DNA of 21,535 nucleotides from Seminavis robusta (lineage: Eukaryota; Bacillariophyta; Bacillariophyceae; Naviculales; Naviculaceae): the NCBI GenBank assembly GCA_903772945.1, contig CAICTM010001850.1, positions 1 to 21,535 of the forward strand, written 5' to 3'. The notes beneath the pieces are model-generated. The model was not told the origin of the DNA. It did not search any database and worked only from the letters and a program-made list of their open reading frames with translations. How positions within the stretch are numbered: position 1 is the first letter of the stretch; every line of letters starts with the position of its first letter. Both the position numbers and the translations under genes were made by a program. Of this stretch, positions 1 through 9,661 are shown in pieces.

Positions 1-189
1 ACCAAGAGTACACACAACCAGTGTGACCAAAAGAAGGCTATCCAGCCAACAAGCTTTACAGGCAACTACAAGAGTAGTGCCCGTCGTGAGTCCTTCCTGC
101 AGGAGTATCCACACAAGAACACAAGCACAAGCTAGTTCAAGGAACAAGCACAGCACAAAGTGCATTACCACACAAGGCAACCATGAGAT

Positions 190-1200
190 TCCAAGGAGAG
201 GTGGTCGTGGTGGAGAAGATACCCTTCTAGGGGGGTAGGGGATTCAATTCCTCAGGAAGAAGCATCAAGGAAGAGGCAACAGCTACAGGAACCAGAACAA
301 GAGTCCCAAGCGTCAGTTCCTTTCCATCCAAATGGACAGGCTGACAACAGGTATTATCCTTTTGAGGAGACCCTGACACACATTGTCCAGGACCTAAGAA
401 TCAAGCCTGAGTGGAATGATGTGCCACTGGCTTCATTGGCATATGAGACCATGACAAGTCAGGCACCAACAAGCCGACCAAGCCTACACTCCAAGTGTCA
501 CTTACTGATCCCCAAGCACAAGAATACGATGCTTTGGAACTCAGCGAGTACAAGGCAAAGTCATCCATCTATGATAAGTCGACTCGATCCTATGAGAACA
601 TTCTCAAGACAGGTGCAACACCATCCAGGTGACATACTGTACGAGCATGAAGTCCAAGCTTGAGGTCTAGAGACTACGAGGATGCAGTAAAGCTGGATCC
701 CATTGAGTTGCTCAAAGGATCAGATTGATAGTGATGCAAGCCCAACCAAAGAGTTCCCATTGCTACAATACATCAAGACATCCAACGTGGCTTGTTCCCA
801 AAGCAAGGAGACCATGACAGAGTTGACTTCTACTTGAGAAAGGTCGACAGCGACGTGGATCAAGTGTATGACCTGGTCGGAACGGAGTTCATTGATGCTA
901 GGACTATCGGATTACCTGAATACCAGGCCGCATCGGGTCACGACGCCCAAGAAAAGGTGCTAGTGACGGAAAGGGCTGGGTTGAAAGCAACCGTGGCTAC
1001 CATGGCCTACAGAAAGGACGATACGGCGACCATCAGAAGACCGTTGAGGCAGCCTATCCATGGATGGATCAATCCAGTTTCCTTCTACTCTGGATCATCT
1101 CAGAGAGACTTTGTCCAATGACAGGTTCAAGCCAGCAAAGAATGGTTGGAACAGCGGAGACAGGGACCGGAACATATTCCAATCCCAAGCCACCTCATTT
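190..1200 (+). pseudogene. Decayed gag-like remnant of an LTR retrotransposon
   Basis: No single frame is open throughout. Readable pieces lie in different frames: about 190-490 in one frame, 492-632 in another (a charged stretch containing the residues YDALELSEYKAKSSIYDKS), and 792-1121 in the latter's frame with VDQVYDLVGTEFIDA followed by PEYQAASGHDAQEKVL. This layout (a helical segment, then a G-x-E/D-F-x-D-like block, then a polar P/E-Y block and an A-Y-x-x-R segment) resembles the Ty1/copia-type gag capsid proteins I know from diatoms. Further gag-like traces follow to about 1200. I see no zinc knuckle, protease or polymerase downstream, so it is a fragment. The family call is a memory-based resemblance; the repeated frame changes are seen directly. 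Confidence 0.45.
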
Positions 1201-1315
1201 GATCAAGAGATGAAGGGCAATACACTCGGTAGTAGCACACCGGGTGACGACGCGCTGCAGCGAGAGTTGACTTGCAGTAGGAGCGAGCGGAGGCATAGAG
1301 GTTGTTCAGACGAGG

Positions 1316-1972
1316 TCAGTGCAAAACACACTCATTCTTGCAGTTGGTGAATTCAATAGAAAGAAAAGGGTCACTATCTGATGGCAGGGGAGGAGATCCT
1401 GTGGTGTGGGAGTGTTGTATGAGTTGGGTTGTAGCATGGTTGATGTTGTGTTGTAGGATAGAGGTATGTCTGTGTTCAAGGGTAAGGACAAAGGCATCAT
1501 CAATAATGGGGTATGGTGTGATTCGGAGGGGTGTGATCGTCAAGATGGCTGGATGCTTTAGGAGCTGTTGGCTGATCTTCTGGGGAGTGGTGTTGTTTAG
1601 TCTGCAGAGGATGGTGGATGTGGTAGGTTGGGTGAAGTGTGGGAGTGGGGAGTGTCTGGGAGGACGTTGGGGTTGAGTGAAGTAGAGGGTAGACATGGGG
1701 AAGTCATGGTGGTTGGTAGGTGGGTTGGTTGGAGAGTTGTGTATCCGGAGTGTTGACTTTAGTGTCGTTGCTTCAACTAAAGCAATGGAGGTTGCTGGTG
1801 AGGTGCGAGATGAATGATGTAGAAGGGTGTATTCAAGGGGGAATGAACTGAGGCACTGGTAATCAAAGTTTATATCAAGTTGTTGAGTTGTTGTTGCCAC
1901 TTGATCAAAGGCTGTGGCCAAGTATTGTGCAGGTATACCACTACTTGCAGGAGAAGATGGTATCTGAGCCAA
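1316..1972 (-). other. Stop-free minus-strand stretch, Thr/Pro/Ser/His-rich, unassigned
   Basis: About 219 codons without a stop on the minus strand. The only start at the 5' end is a TTG, and the plus strand here is strongly G/T-biased. The predicted peptide is rich in Thr, Pro, Ser, His and Gln, with no motif I recognise. It could be the Pro/Gln-rich tail of a decayed retroelement protein, since neighbouring frames upstream (2040-2100) also read as Pro/Thr/Gln-rich. It could equally be a by-product of strand composition bias, because G/T-rich DNA yields few stops on its complement. I do not call it a gene. Confidence 0.2.
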
Positions 1973-4103
1973 AGGCTGTTAGGATTCTTTCAGGGAAAAC
2001 TGGAGAAGTCACGCTATAGGCAGTAGAGGCAGGGTGGGGGTATCAAAGGGTGTTGTTGGTTGATGGGCTGGTACTGGTGGACACTGTGTTGTCTCAAAGG
2101 CTGTACTCAATCTGTTGTAGGGTCAATAATGCAACAGAGAGTCAAGCCAAGAGTTGTAGAGGGTACTCAATTAAGGTGGAACTGTGGAAAGTCACTGGAG
2201 AGTAACTCAACAATCAATGAAAGAGAGATAGAGTCAGTTAAGTATTAATATCTATGACACACCACGCTCCAGTTCTGTCTGGGGCTCAATCCTGTGGAGT
2301 TCCTGAGGCTCAGTAGGGGAGTCAGGTTCAGTAGCAGAGAGGTGGCCGTGTCAATGAAGTGTTGCACAATCTAGCCAAAAACGCTAGAGGGGCAACTTTT
2401 TAGTTGGATCTTGTGGGGGTAGGATCATTTGGAGAGGAGCTGGAGCAACTGAGGGCTGTGAACACCGGCAAATCAGCCAAAAGCCTGGAGAACCCAGAAC
2501 TCAAGTCTTACAGAACTCTGATTGTAGTTGTTGTTCCTGCTTGAGAGAGTCAATATCAATGAGGGTGTAACAGTAGCAGTGTCCGATCATCACTCCATCG
2601 TATAGGGACTAGAACTGGTGGATCGTCGAAAGAAGGAGCGACAATGGGTTTTCGTCGGCCGTCAGGAGCTCAGTTCAGAAAGCAACAATGACACGTATGG
2701 GAAGTGTTTTCTGTACTGTGCTGTGGAAGGCCGGAGACTTCTTCTTGTGGGTAATTCTAGAATCAGTCAAACAAGGACCGGGAGAAACCACTAGTGCCCG
2801 GTGAGAAAGTAAGAGTACAGGTGTAATTCTATTCTCGGTGGTCACTGAAGGTAACTCGTGAAGTCCTGCTTGAGAGTAGCTCGTACGAGGAAGAGGTACT
2901 TCGCAGGGAAAAATCACTGGGAATGAAAAACCCTGCAGAAACGCCCTTTTTGAGTCCGCAGAAAAACTTTTTTTCATGAAGCAGGCTGGCGTGCTCTCTG
3001 CAGAAGCCCTCGAACTCTGGAGTTCCGAAAGCCGGCATGGCTTTTTCTGCCGGGAGTTGTTTTTTTTTTCTGCCAGGAGGTGTTTTTGCCAGTGAGGGTG
3101 GCTGGATAGCCTCTGTCGTTGACAGCTCACGGTAGAACGTGGTATGGATCCTTGGGTAGTAGCGAACTGCCTCTGTTGGTCCTCTTGTTGCCTCTGCAAA
3201 GCTTGCAGATGGTCTTGTTATGCTTGGATGGTTACACTGTGTGAGTATTGCAGTGTGAAACAGGCAAACGGTGGAGTTTTACTTCTCCGGGATACTTATG
3301 AGCTTTCTCGTGATTTTTGTGTTTCTCTTCACAGTAGCACTGTATCACTCGAATCAACCTATCTCACTCAATTCTGGGAGTTAGAAGCTTGCACTTATAC
3401 TCAGAGATGCGGCTAGATGTCCTCTATCGATTGATGTATTGGACCTCTTGCTTGCAACGCCTGTGGCAGGATCTATCTTGATCCCCGTTCGATGACTTCT
3501 GCTCGTTGTGATGAGACGTATCAAAATCACGCGCGATGACACGATGACATAAGCAGCTGTAACTCAATGAATAACAGCCGGATTTGCTTGCTTCCAGCGG
3601 ACAATTCGTGTAGCTTGTTCTCCTTGATCAGCTGGTGTACGTAGATTTCTCCAGTTCCGGCCGGAAACTGTTGATCGATCGTATCGTACCTTGTATGCGT
3701 GAAGATGGGAATTCCCGCGCACGCACCTCTTTCCTGTTAGAGGCCTTTCGATGCTCTTACAGTGTGGCTAGAGGCTGATTCTTCGCACCTCTCCTCTGTT
3801 GCAGGTGTTAACTCAAAGCTTTCACTTGAAGTCAATACACTTTGACTTGATTTACCTTGGTATCAATCTCGAGGTCGGTAGTAGTAACTCGAGATGGCCT
3901 TTTGCTTTTCAGTTTTGTTTGCTAGTAATACTGCAGCTTATTGGGGAGTAATTTGGTTTTAGATTAAGCTGAAAAGCAAAAGTGAGGATTTTCTGGTGGT
4001 GCATAGCAATTCTTGTGATAGAATTGGATATAAGGACCCCCGTAACACTTTAGACCTAAAACTCCCTTGGTTCCTTGCATGATGAATATGCATGCGAACC
4101 GGA
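1973..4103. other. Gene-poor stretch with retroelement-like debris
   Basis: No convincing gene. The longest minus-strand frame (2675-3199) has no recognisable domain. At 3040-3100 there are three imperfect copies of a short T-rich unit ending in TGCCRGGAG-like sequence, including an uninterrupted T run. At 3858-3865 the 8 bases TGGTATCA match the start of the usual Ty1/copia primer-binding site (complementary to initiator tRNA-Met), but the match stops there (AATCTC follows). A former LTR/leader junction is therefore possible, not shown. A 14-bp inverted repeat at 3899-3982 is listed separately. Confidence 0.4.
3899..3982. repeat. Perfect 14-bp inverted repeat with 56-bp spacer
   Basis: CTTTTGCTTTTCAG at 3899-3912 is the exact reverse complement of CTGAAAAGCAAAAG at 3969-3982. 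It would make a stable stem-loop in single-stranded DNA or RNA, and lies just downstream of the weak primer-binding-site-like motif. No coding frame spans it. The role is unknown; a transposon end or a retroelement leader structure are possibilities. Confidence 0.75.
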
Positions 4104-4895
4104 CTAGATGATTAATACACGAGTCAATAGTAAAGAGGTGTCAGGTATATTTCCTCCAACAAGGGGGGTCAAACAAGTCCCACCAACCGTGACAGAGTGA
4201 CGGTTGTTGTTGGAACACAGATAATGCATTCCTTGCCGCCAAACATGGAAAAGACGGAAAGTGTCGCGGTAGGATTGGGGTCCAGCAAGGTCAGAACAGT
4301 GCTCGAGCGTCAGTCCGGGTTTAACCGGAAGGACGACAGGCAATGCGACAATTCTGGGAATGTCACCGTCTCCAACTTCCTCAGGCAACGGAAAATTCAG
4401 TCGCTCCAACGAGGCAGGGACAGGGACAGGGTCGTTGGTACGTGTGCCACCTGCCGCTCCAACACAAGGTGGAGGTGGCGGAGGTGGTCTCGCGATAGTA
4501 TCCGGCGCAGTGGGATGCACAGCCAAACCGAAATGGGTTGCATCTTCCAGTCAGACGAGCGTAGTGACGAACCCAAAGAAATCATACAAGGGCATCTGGG
4601 CAATATGGGGTTCACCGATAGAGTCCGTGAAATCGCCAACGACCATGGCGGCACCCTGGCTGTTGGTAACGATTGTAGGGCGGGTAATCAGACCTACTTT
4701 CTCGTTCCACACACAGGCGAACTGGAAAACGTTTCCAGGGTCACTTAGCACCTGCTGCCGATGATTGGTATTCATACCAGGCTGGAGGGTACGCTGAAGA
4801 AGTTGGGCAACGACAGGGTCCACGGCACGAGAGGTGGAAAACGCCTGGACGGGACCATTCTTTCCACGCGAAAGGGAAAGCTGGCGAGCAGACAT
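4104..4895 (-). pseudogene. Unrecognised protein frame interrupted by one in-frame TGA
   Basis: From ATG at 4895 the minus strand runs 264 codons to TAA at 4104 in one frame, broken only by TGA at codon 115 (4553-4551). The frame is retained on both sides: aromatic, Gly-rich residues such as VFQFACVWNEKVGLITRP lie before the stop, and a Pro run followed by RDTFRLFHVWRQGMHYLCSN lies after it. A CGA-to-TGA transition would explain the stop. I recognise no family. There is no signal peptide or membrane span. The surroundings are transposon debris, so an old element-encoded protein is likely, but a decayed host gene cannot be excluded. The last 30 codons before 4104 look less protein-like, and the true end may be earlier. 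Stop-codon readthrough is conceivable but unsupported. Confidence 0.4.
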
Positions 4896-5975
4896 GGTGG
4901 TAGACACGGGCAGGAGTTGCAGATGGGTGGCTGAGGGAAAACTGATTCAGAAGGAATCGACTTGTGAGCAAACCGACCTGCGGAGATTGCTCTAGGCCCT
5001 AGAAATTTGAGACCAACGTTCACCTAAAGTTAGATAGGTAATTGGGCCATAGCTCGTCAAGATTGGTCGGGATGTTTGGAGGCAACATGACTACCCAAGT
5101 AAAGTAGGCTTCAGTGATGATTTGCCTAAACCAAATTTCGTAAAGACGAGTTGGTTCACGATGCACGTGACCTGGGTCGGGCCACCAGGCGCCGCGGAGT
5201 AGAGGAGAGTCCCGGGGGTCCGAAGACTTAACGCGGGTACCTTGCGATACATCCATGGGTCAGGGAAAAGAGTTTAGGGATAAACCTTTAAATCTCTCAC
5301 GGGAAAACGCGTGCCGATCCCAGGTATCCCTCCGTTGGTCAACGGAAACAAAAATGATATCCCGGATACCGGAAATCCAAAACAACAACGATGGCGCCTC
5401 GTGGGGCAGTGAATGCACCATGGGGCGACAATGAGCCCTAAATGACTAGTAGGTAGTAAAACATAAAAGTAGAGCCACTAGCGGCATGTTCCTTCTCGAC
5501 CGAGAGCGGCCTTACGAGTTCTTAAGAACTCACGGAAACGTGAAGGGAAGCCACTAAGGGCGCCCATGTGTCACTAATGACGGGAGAGCCTGTGGTCGAA
5601 ACACACAGGGTCCGGTGAAGCTCACACAACATGGCCCGGCTATGCGGGGCACATGGGCGGAGGCACCATAAAGAGAGATGGACCAAGGACGGCAAAAAAG
5701 CAAAATTCCATGGTCCAGAAGCCTGTTGGTGGTAATCCAGCATCAGAAAACCAAACAGTGAGGAACTGTTTGGCTGATACTGACCTTAACCAGTCTACAG
5801 GATGGCAGGTCAGACTCAGCTAGGAACAGTAAAACTGCCCCGCTGGCTTAGAGTCTTGGCTACAATCAAAGTGTCGCTCCTTCTCTCAAGCCCATTCTCT
5901 CCCATAGTCTGCTCTCACCCATACCAGTAACCTCTTCGTTTATTACTTCAAAGTATCACCATCGCCCTCATTCAG
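4896..5975. other. Intergenic stretch, no supported gene
   Basis: Short minus-strand frames (5020-5256, 5522-5743) show no domain or codon-level signal I trust. A small hairpin lies at 5742-5778: a 9-bp perfect stem CCAAACAGT / ACTGTTTGG (5751-5759 and 5765-5773) with a 5-base loop, extended by ATCAG/CTGAT outside an A bulge. The 3' part (about 5802-5975) should contain the promoter, and possibly a first small exon, of the LRR gene. ATG at 5802 followed by a GTAAAA donor at 5829 and the acceptor-like CTCATTCAG ending at 5975 would join in phase with the LRR frame, but this is only a possibility. Confidence 0.4.
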
Positions 5976-8233
5976 ACTCGACCAGATGCCGATCATGAAA
6001 CCAAGACTGCAGAAGAGGAGGCTGGCAAACCGGGCAAATTGGGTTCTACCCTCAACCACCAAAAGCAGGAAAACGAGGAGAGACAACAGGAACAGAAGGA
6101 AGAAGAACAGCAGAAGAACGAAAATGAGGCACAATCCATTTTTGCCCACGCCAAGCAGTCCATTGCCTATCCAGCAGCAAAGACAAAGAAAAATCAAGCA
6201 GTTGTGATTACAGCTCGTAAAGTCGCCACTGAAAGTGCCATGCTAGCAGCAGAAAAACGAAAAATCGCGTATCCCAAACAATGTACACGAGTTGGTCAGA
6301 CAGAAGTTCGACCAGCTGGAGCCACCAATGAGCAGCAGTTAGTCCACAACAAAACTCAAACGATGGCCAATACTGCCAAAGCTGCTGAGACTAGTGCCCT
6401 ATTGGCACATGAAAAGGGACACATTGTATATCCAAGAAGTGGGCCATCTGAAAAGAAAAGAGCCACCAAAAATCAAGGCCACAGGCCTGGCATTGCGGTA
6501 CCTGTACAGGGGCATACTGCTACCACAGAAGGGGGCAATTCTCCATCAGCTGGTGACACCATCGAACAGCAGCAGCACCACCTTTTGAGCACTGTCGAGA
6601 TCAACAGAATTGGACTCAACGACATGAATGCAGTTCGGGTCCATACGGTACAAAATGATGTGCATTTGCCTCGAATGGAACGGAGTATTGCCAACAGAAG
6701 GCCCCAATTACAACCAGGAGCCCACCCAAGTGGAGGAAATTTTCAAGCAGTAGAGGAAAACCTGGAAACAGCAGTGATGCACATTGAACTAGCAACTACT
6801 CAGCCACCAACGTTCAATCCAGTTGATTCCTATAGTAACTTGGCTGTGGCAAACTTGGTTGAAGATGAGACAACCTCTCAGGATCCGCCCCATGCTCAAG
6901 ATTGCAATCTGGAAAATGAAAACAGAGGCAGAGGAGAAAGGATGAAACAATTCAAAATCAAAGTCATCTTGGGAGTCATTGTCTTGTTGGCCATCCTTAT
7001 CATTTTGGTAGCCATCCTGATTCCTCGAAGTCAAGGATAATGCAAATCTTGTCCCAACAACCGCACCTAGTGGGTCGCCCAGCAGCAACCCATCTCAGGC
7101 ACCATCGTCCTATGCAGACTACTTGTTATCCCTTTTCCCTCAAACGACAGTGACTACAATTCTGGAGGGCCCAGCATCAGCCCAGTCAAGGGCATTTGAA
7201 TGGCTCATGGGAGAGAAATACATCCTACACAACCTTACAGAGGAAAGAGTTATGCAGCGTTTTGTACTAGCAACTTTCTATTTTGCCAACAGCAAAGAAC
7301 GATGGTCCTTGAATGATAACTGGCTGAACCACAGTGTTCATGAGTGCCTGTGGTATTCAGGTTTGGAGCAATGGTATTTCATGTCTGAGGCCAACATGCA
7401 TTTCCCACTGGATCACATCAGCCCTTGCGAGCAAGATCTAGCTGGATATGTAGAGGATGGAATTTTGTATCAGGGAGATGGAATCATCAGGCATTTGTGG
7501 CTCTCCTTTAATGGCCTGATGGGATCAGGGATTCCTCCAGAGCTCTACTTGCTAACTGAACTTAGGAGCCTGGCATTGGATGGATTGAACCTTACCAGCA
7601 CCATCCCAGATGAGCTCATTGGCCTTCCCGGCTTGGAGTATATTTCGATGATCAGTTGTGGGCTATTTGGCTCCATTCCAGAGGCAATAGGGCACGCGAT
7701 TGTCAAAACTTGGAACCATGCACTTTGGCTTCAACTCCCTGACAGGAACTGTGAGTCATAGCCCATGGAGTATCTGAGCAGAGATGGCTGCAAAATCTCA
7801 CATTGTCATTCTTCACCTTGAATTGCTGTCTTTTCCAGATTCCATCATCCCTGTATACGCTTACAAACCCAATGCAAGCCATCCTTTTGGTAGAAAATCA
7901 GCTGACGGAACCAGTAGGTACAAATGTTTTGTCTCTGCATTTGCAGGTTTGATGTTTCTCACTTGCTGTTTCTGATATTGCAGGTACCAACAGAACTGGG
8001 ATTGCTAACAAATTTGTGGGGTCTAGCATTAGACACCAACCTTTTCACTGGGACGATTCCCACAGAACTTGGGCAATTAACTGGGTTGAAGTCCTTGTTC
8101 CTGAATCATCTGATTCTGAGTGGTGCCGTAAGTTTTCACCATTGCATTGGTTGATTCTCCTCGTTTGCGATCTTGAGACCTCACCAGGGCATTCTGGTAG
8201 ATCCAAAATGAGCTTGCAGCTCTTTCAGACATG

Positions 8234-8682
8234 TGCACTACGCTAAAAGCTAGTGTAAAGATCTTTCGAGTGTTTTGAGTTTGAGAGAATGAAAGTTATG
8301 AGAGGATTAGAAAGCTATGAAAACTAATCAACGAGAGAGATCCACAATCAAAGGATCGTAGATCTGAACTCCCGCGGGAGACTGTAGAGTGTGATAGAGT
8401 AGGTTGCGGTAGCAATCCTACTCACTCCACGATCCAAAAACGGAACGCGTGGAAGATTCGTCTAGCATTTATCTAGTAGCGTGGAAGTACTCCACGCTGG
8501 CTAAATATCTAGAGCGATGTTTCATCATCAACCTAGTATGACTAGAGCGGTCATTGAGAACCCTGTCTCCAATGACTATTCGCGAAGGACTACGTCATGA
8601 GTCGAACTCAAACCCTATCTAGGATCGAGTCGCGAATAAGGCTAAGAGCCGTGTATTGCATTGCTAAGAGCCGTGTATTGCA
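8234..8682. mobile_element. Insertion in LRR exon 4: solo-LTR-like or MITE-like element
   Basis: The sequence begins TGCACTACG and ends GTATTGCA. It is flanked by ACATG at 8229-8233 and ACATG at 8682-8686 (CATG at 8683-8686 if the final CA belongs to the element). Taking out 453 bp leaves an exon of exactly 144 bp encoding two 24-residue LRRs, the same size as exon 3, which strongly supports insertion at this point. TG...CA ends and a 4-5 bp duplication fit a solo LTR. The ends TGCACTAC and TGCAATAC also form an 8-bp inverted repeat with one mismatch, so a non-autonomous DNA element remains possible. GCTAARAGC-type motifs lie near both ends. Internally there are several palindromes (CTCCCGCGGGAG near 8370; an imperfect stem at 8461-8513). 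No coding capacity is seen. Confidence 0.8.
8641..8682 (+). repeat. 22-bp tandem duplication at the insertion's right end
   Basis: The 20 bases GCTAAGAGCCGTGTATTGCA occur at 8641-8660 and again at 8663-8682, separated by TT. The left end of the element carries a related sequence (GCTAAAAGCTAGTGTA, 8242-8257). This may be a terminal or subterminal repeat of the element, or a small replication-slippage duplication after insertion. Confidence 0.85.
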
Positions 8683-9359
8683 CATGGTAATGCTGCACCT
8701 GGATAACTCAGGTCTTACAGGGACAATACCTAAATGGCTGGGCAACATGACATCCCTGGAAATATTGACACTGTCAGACAACCCCTTTACCGGGATTGTA
8801 AGTCTACTTTTGTGCAGTCCTGTGGCGCTTCTTCTTCTACTAACATGAAGTCCATGGTTTCTTCTTTTCCCTCTAGATCCCAACAGAAGTTGGCCTGCTA
8901 ACGCAGTTGTGGGCCTTTTGGCTTGGTGTGAATGCTTTGTCGGGCACCATCCCAAGTGAATTTGGCATGTTCAAGCAAGCTGGTGTGTTGACCTTGGAAA
9001 GTTGTGTCCTCACAGGAACGATTCCTGCAGAGCTTGGACTGCTTACTAGTTTGATGCAGTTGTGGCTGTTCAACAATGATTTGACTGGAATAGTGCCCTT
9101 GGAACTTGGCAATGTTCCTTTCCCTGCACCGTATGGTCAGATCATTTTGCTTGGAAATGATTTTTCTGGAATTATCCCTGAGAGCTTGTGTTCTGCCTAC
9201 AACCTTACTTTTGACTGCAGCAACTTGCTCTGTGGATGTGATTGGTGTAACTGTTCTGGGATTGAATCATCACCGATAGTGGAGGGAGAGACTACCACTG
9301 AAGATGGCCAGTTACTGAGTGAGGCAAACCAAACTGAGGGGAACCAAACTGAAGCATGA

Positions 9360-9661
9360 ACGGAATGACTCGACAATCAAGTATTTGCCATGAGAACGGC
9401 TGTCCACGGGACAAGGGTTTGTGTGCAGCTGCGGGAGGTCTATTTGGAAATCCTCAAGTTCTGAAGGAGTGGATGGAAGAACACGGTTGGGGTGTCGGGT
9501 TGATGACAATGACCTGAAGGAAAGTACAGTACTGCATTTGCTTGTTTCGCCAGGAATAAACGACGCTCATTCGCTCCTCGTTGACCTGGTCTGTACCCGA
9601 CGGGTCGCCAATGATTGCCGGTGAGTCACTAAATATAAGCGTCGCAATTTTTAAAATTAGA
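9360..9661. other. 3' flank of LRR gene, nothing recognised
   Basis: This holds the downstream region of the LRR gene up to the start of the tandem array. Short frames here have no recognisable content. Confidence 0.4.

Larger units (their letters stand above)
5976..9359 (+). pseudogene. LRR single-pass membrane protein gene, broken (five exons)
   Basis: This encodes a diatom-type LRR protein. A Glu/Gln/Lys-rich N-terminus (about 300 residues, presumably cytoplasmic) contains three AxxKxxIxYP motifs. It is followed by a basic KQFKIK stretch and one membrane span (VILGVIVLLAILIILVAILI, about 6963-7022), a Pro/Ser linker, an LRRNT-like WxxxxNWL...HECLW segment, about 12 plant-type 24-residue LRRs (x-I-P-x-E-L...L-x-G-T) and a Cys-rich C-cap (about 9190-9255). 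Exons by GT-AG and LRR period: to 7750; 7839-7913; 7984-8127; 8201-8797; 8877-9359. All introns are phase 0 and 70-88 bp; intron 4 has TACTAAC at 8838-8844. Lesions: an extra G near 7035 leading to TAA at 7038; four extra bases 7696-7699; a 449-bp insertion in exon 4; no in-frame ATG before 6240. No kinase domain is present. The role was probably cell-surface recognition or adhesion (inferred from the fold). Several lesions together argue for a pseudogene; assembly errors could explain the small ones but not the insertion. Confidence 0.85.

Noticed and set aside
2675..3199. 174-residue minus-strand frame
   Set aside because: No motif, low-information composition, and it overlaps another open minus-strand frame in decayed DNA.
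5522..5743. 73-residue minus-strand frame before the LRR gene
   Set aside because: No recognisable domain, and it lies in the probable promoter region of the LRR gene.
7029..7071. A 41-base intron (GTCAAG...CACCTAG) to explain the frame change after the membrane span
   Set aside because: Splicing it does not restore the LRR frame and it is far shorter than the other introns of the gene; a one-base shift explains the data better.
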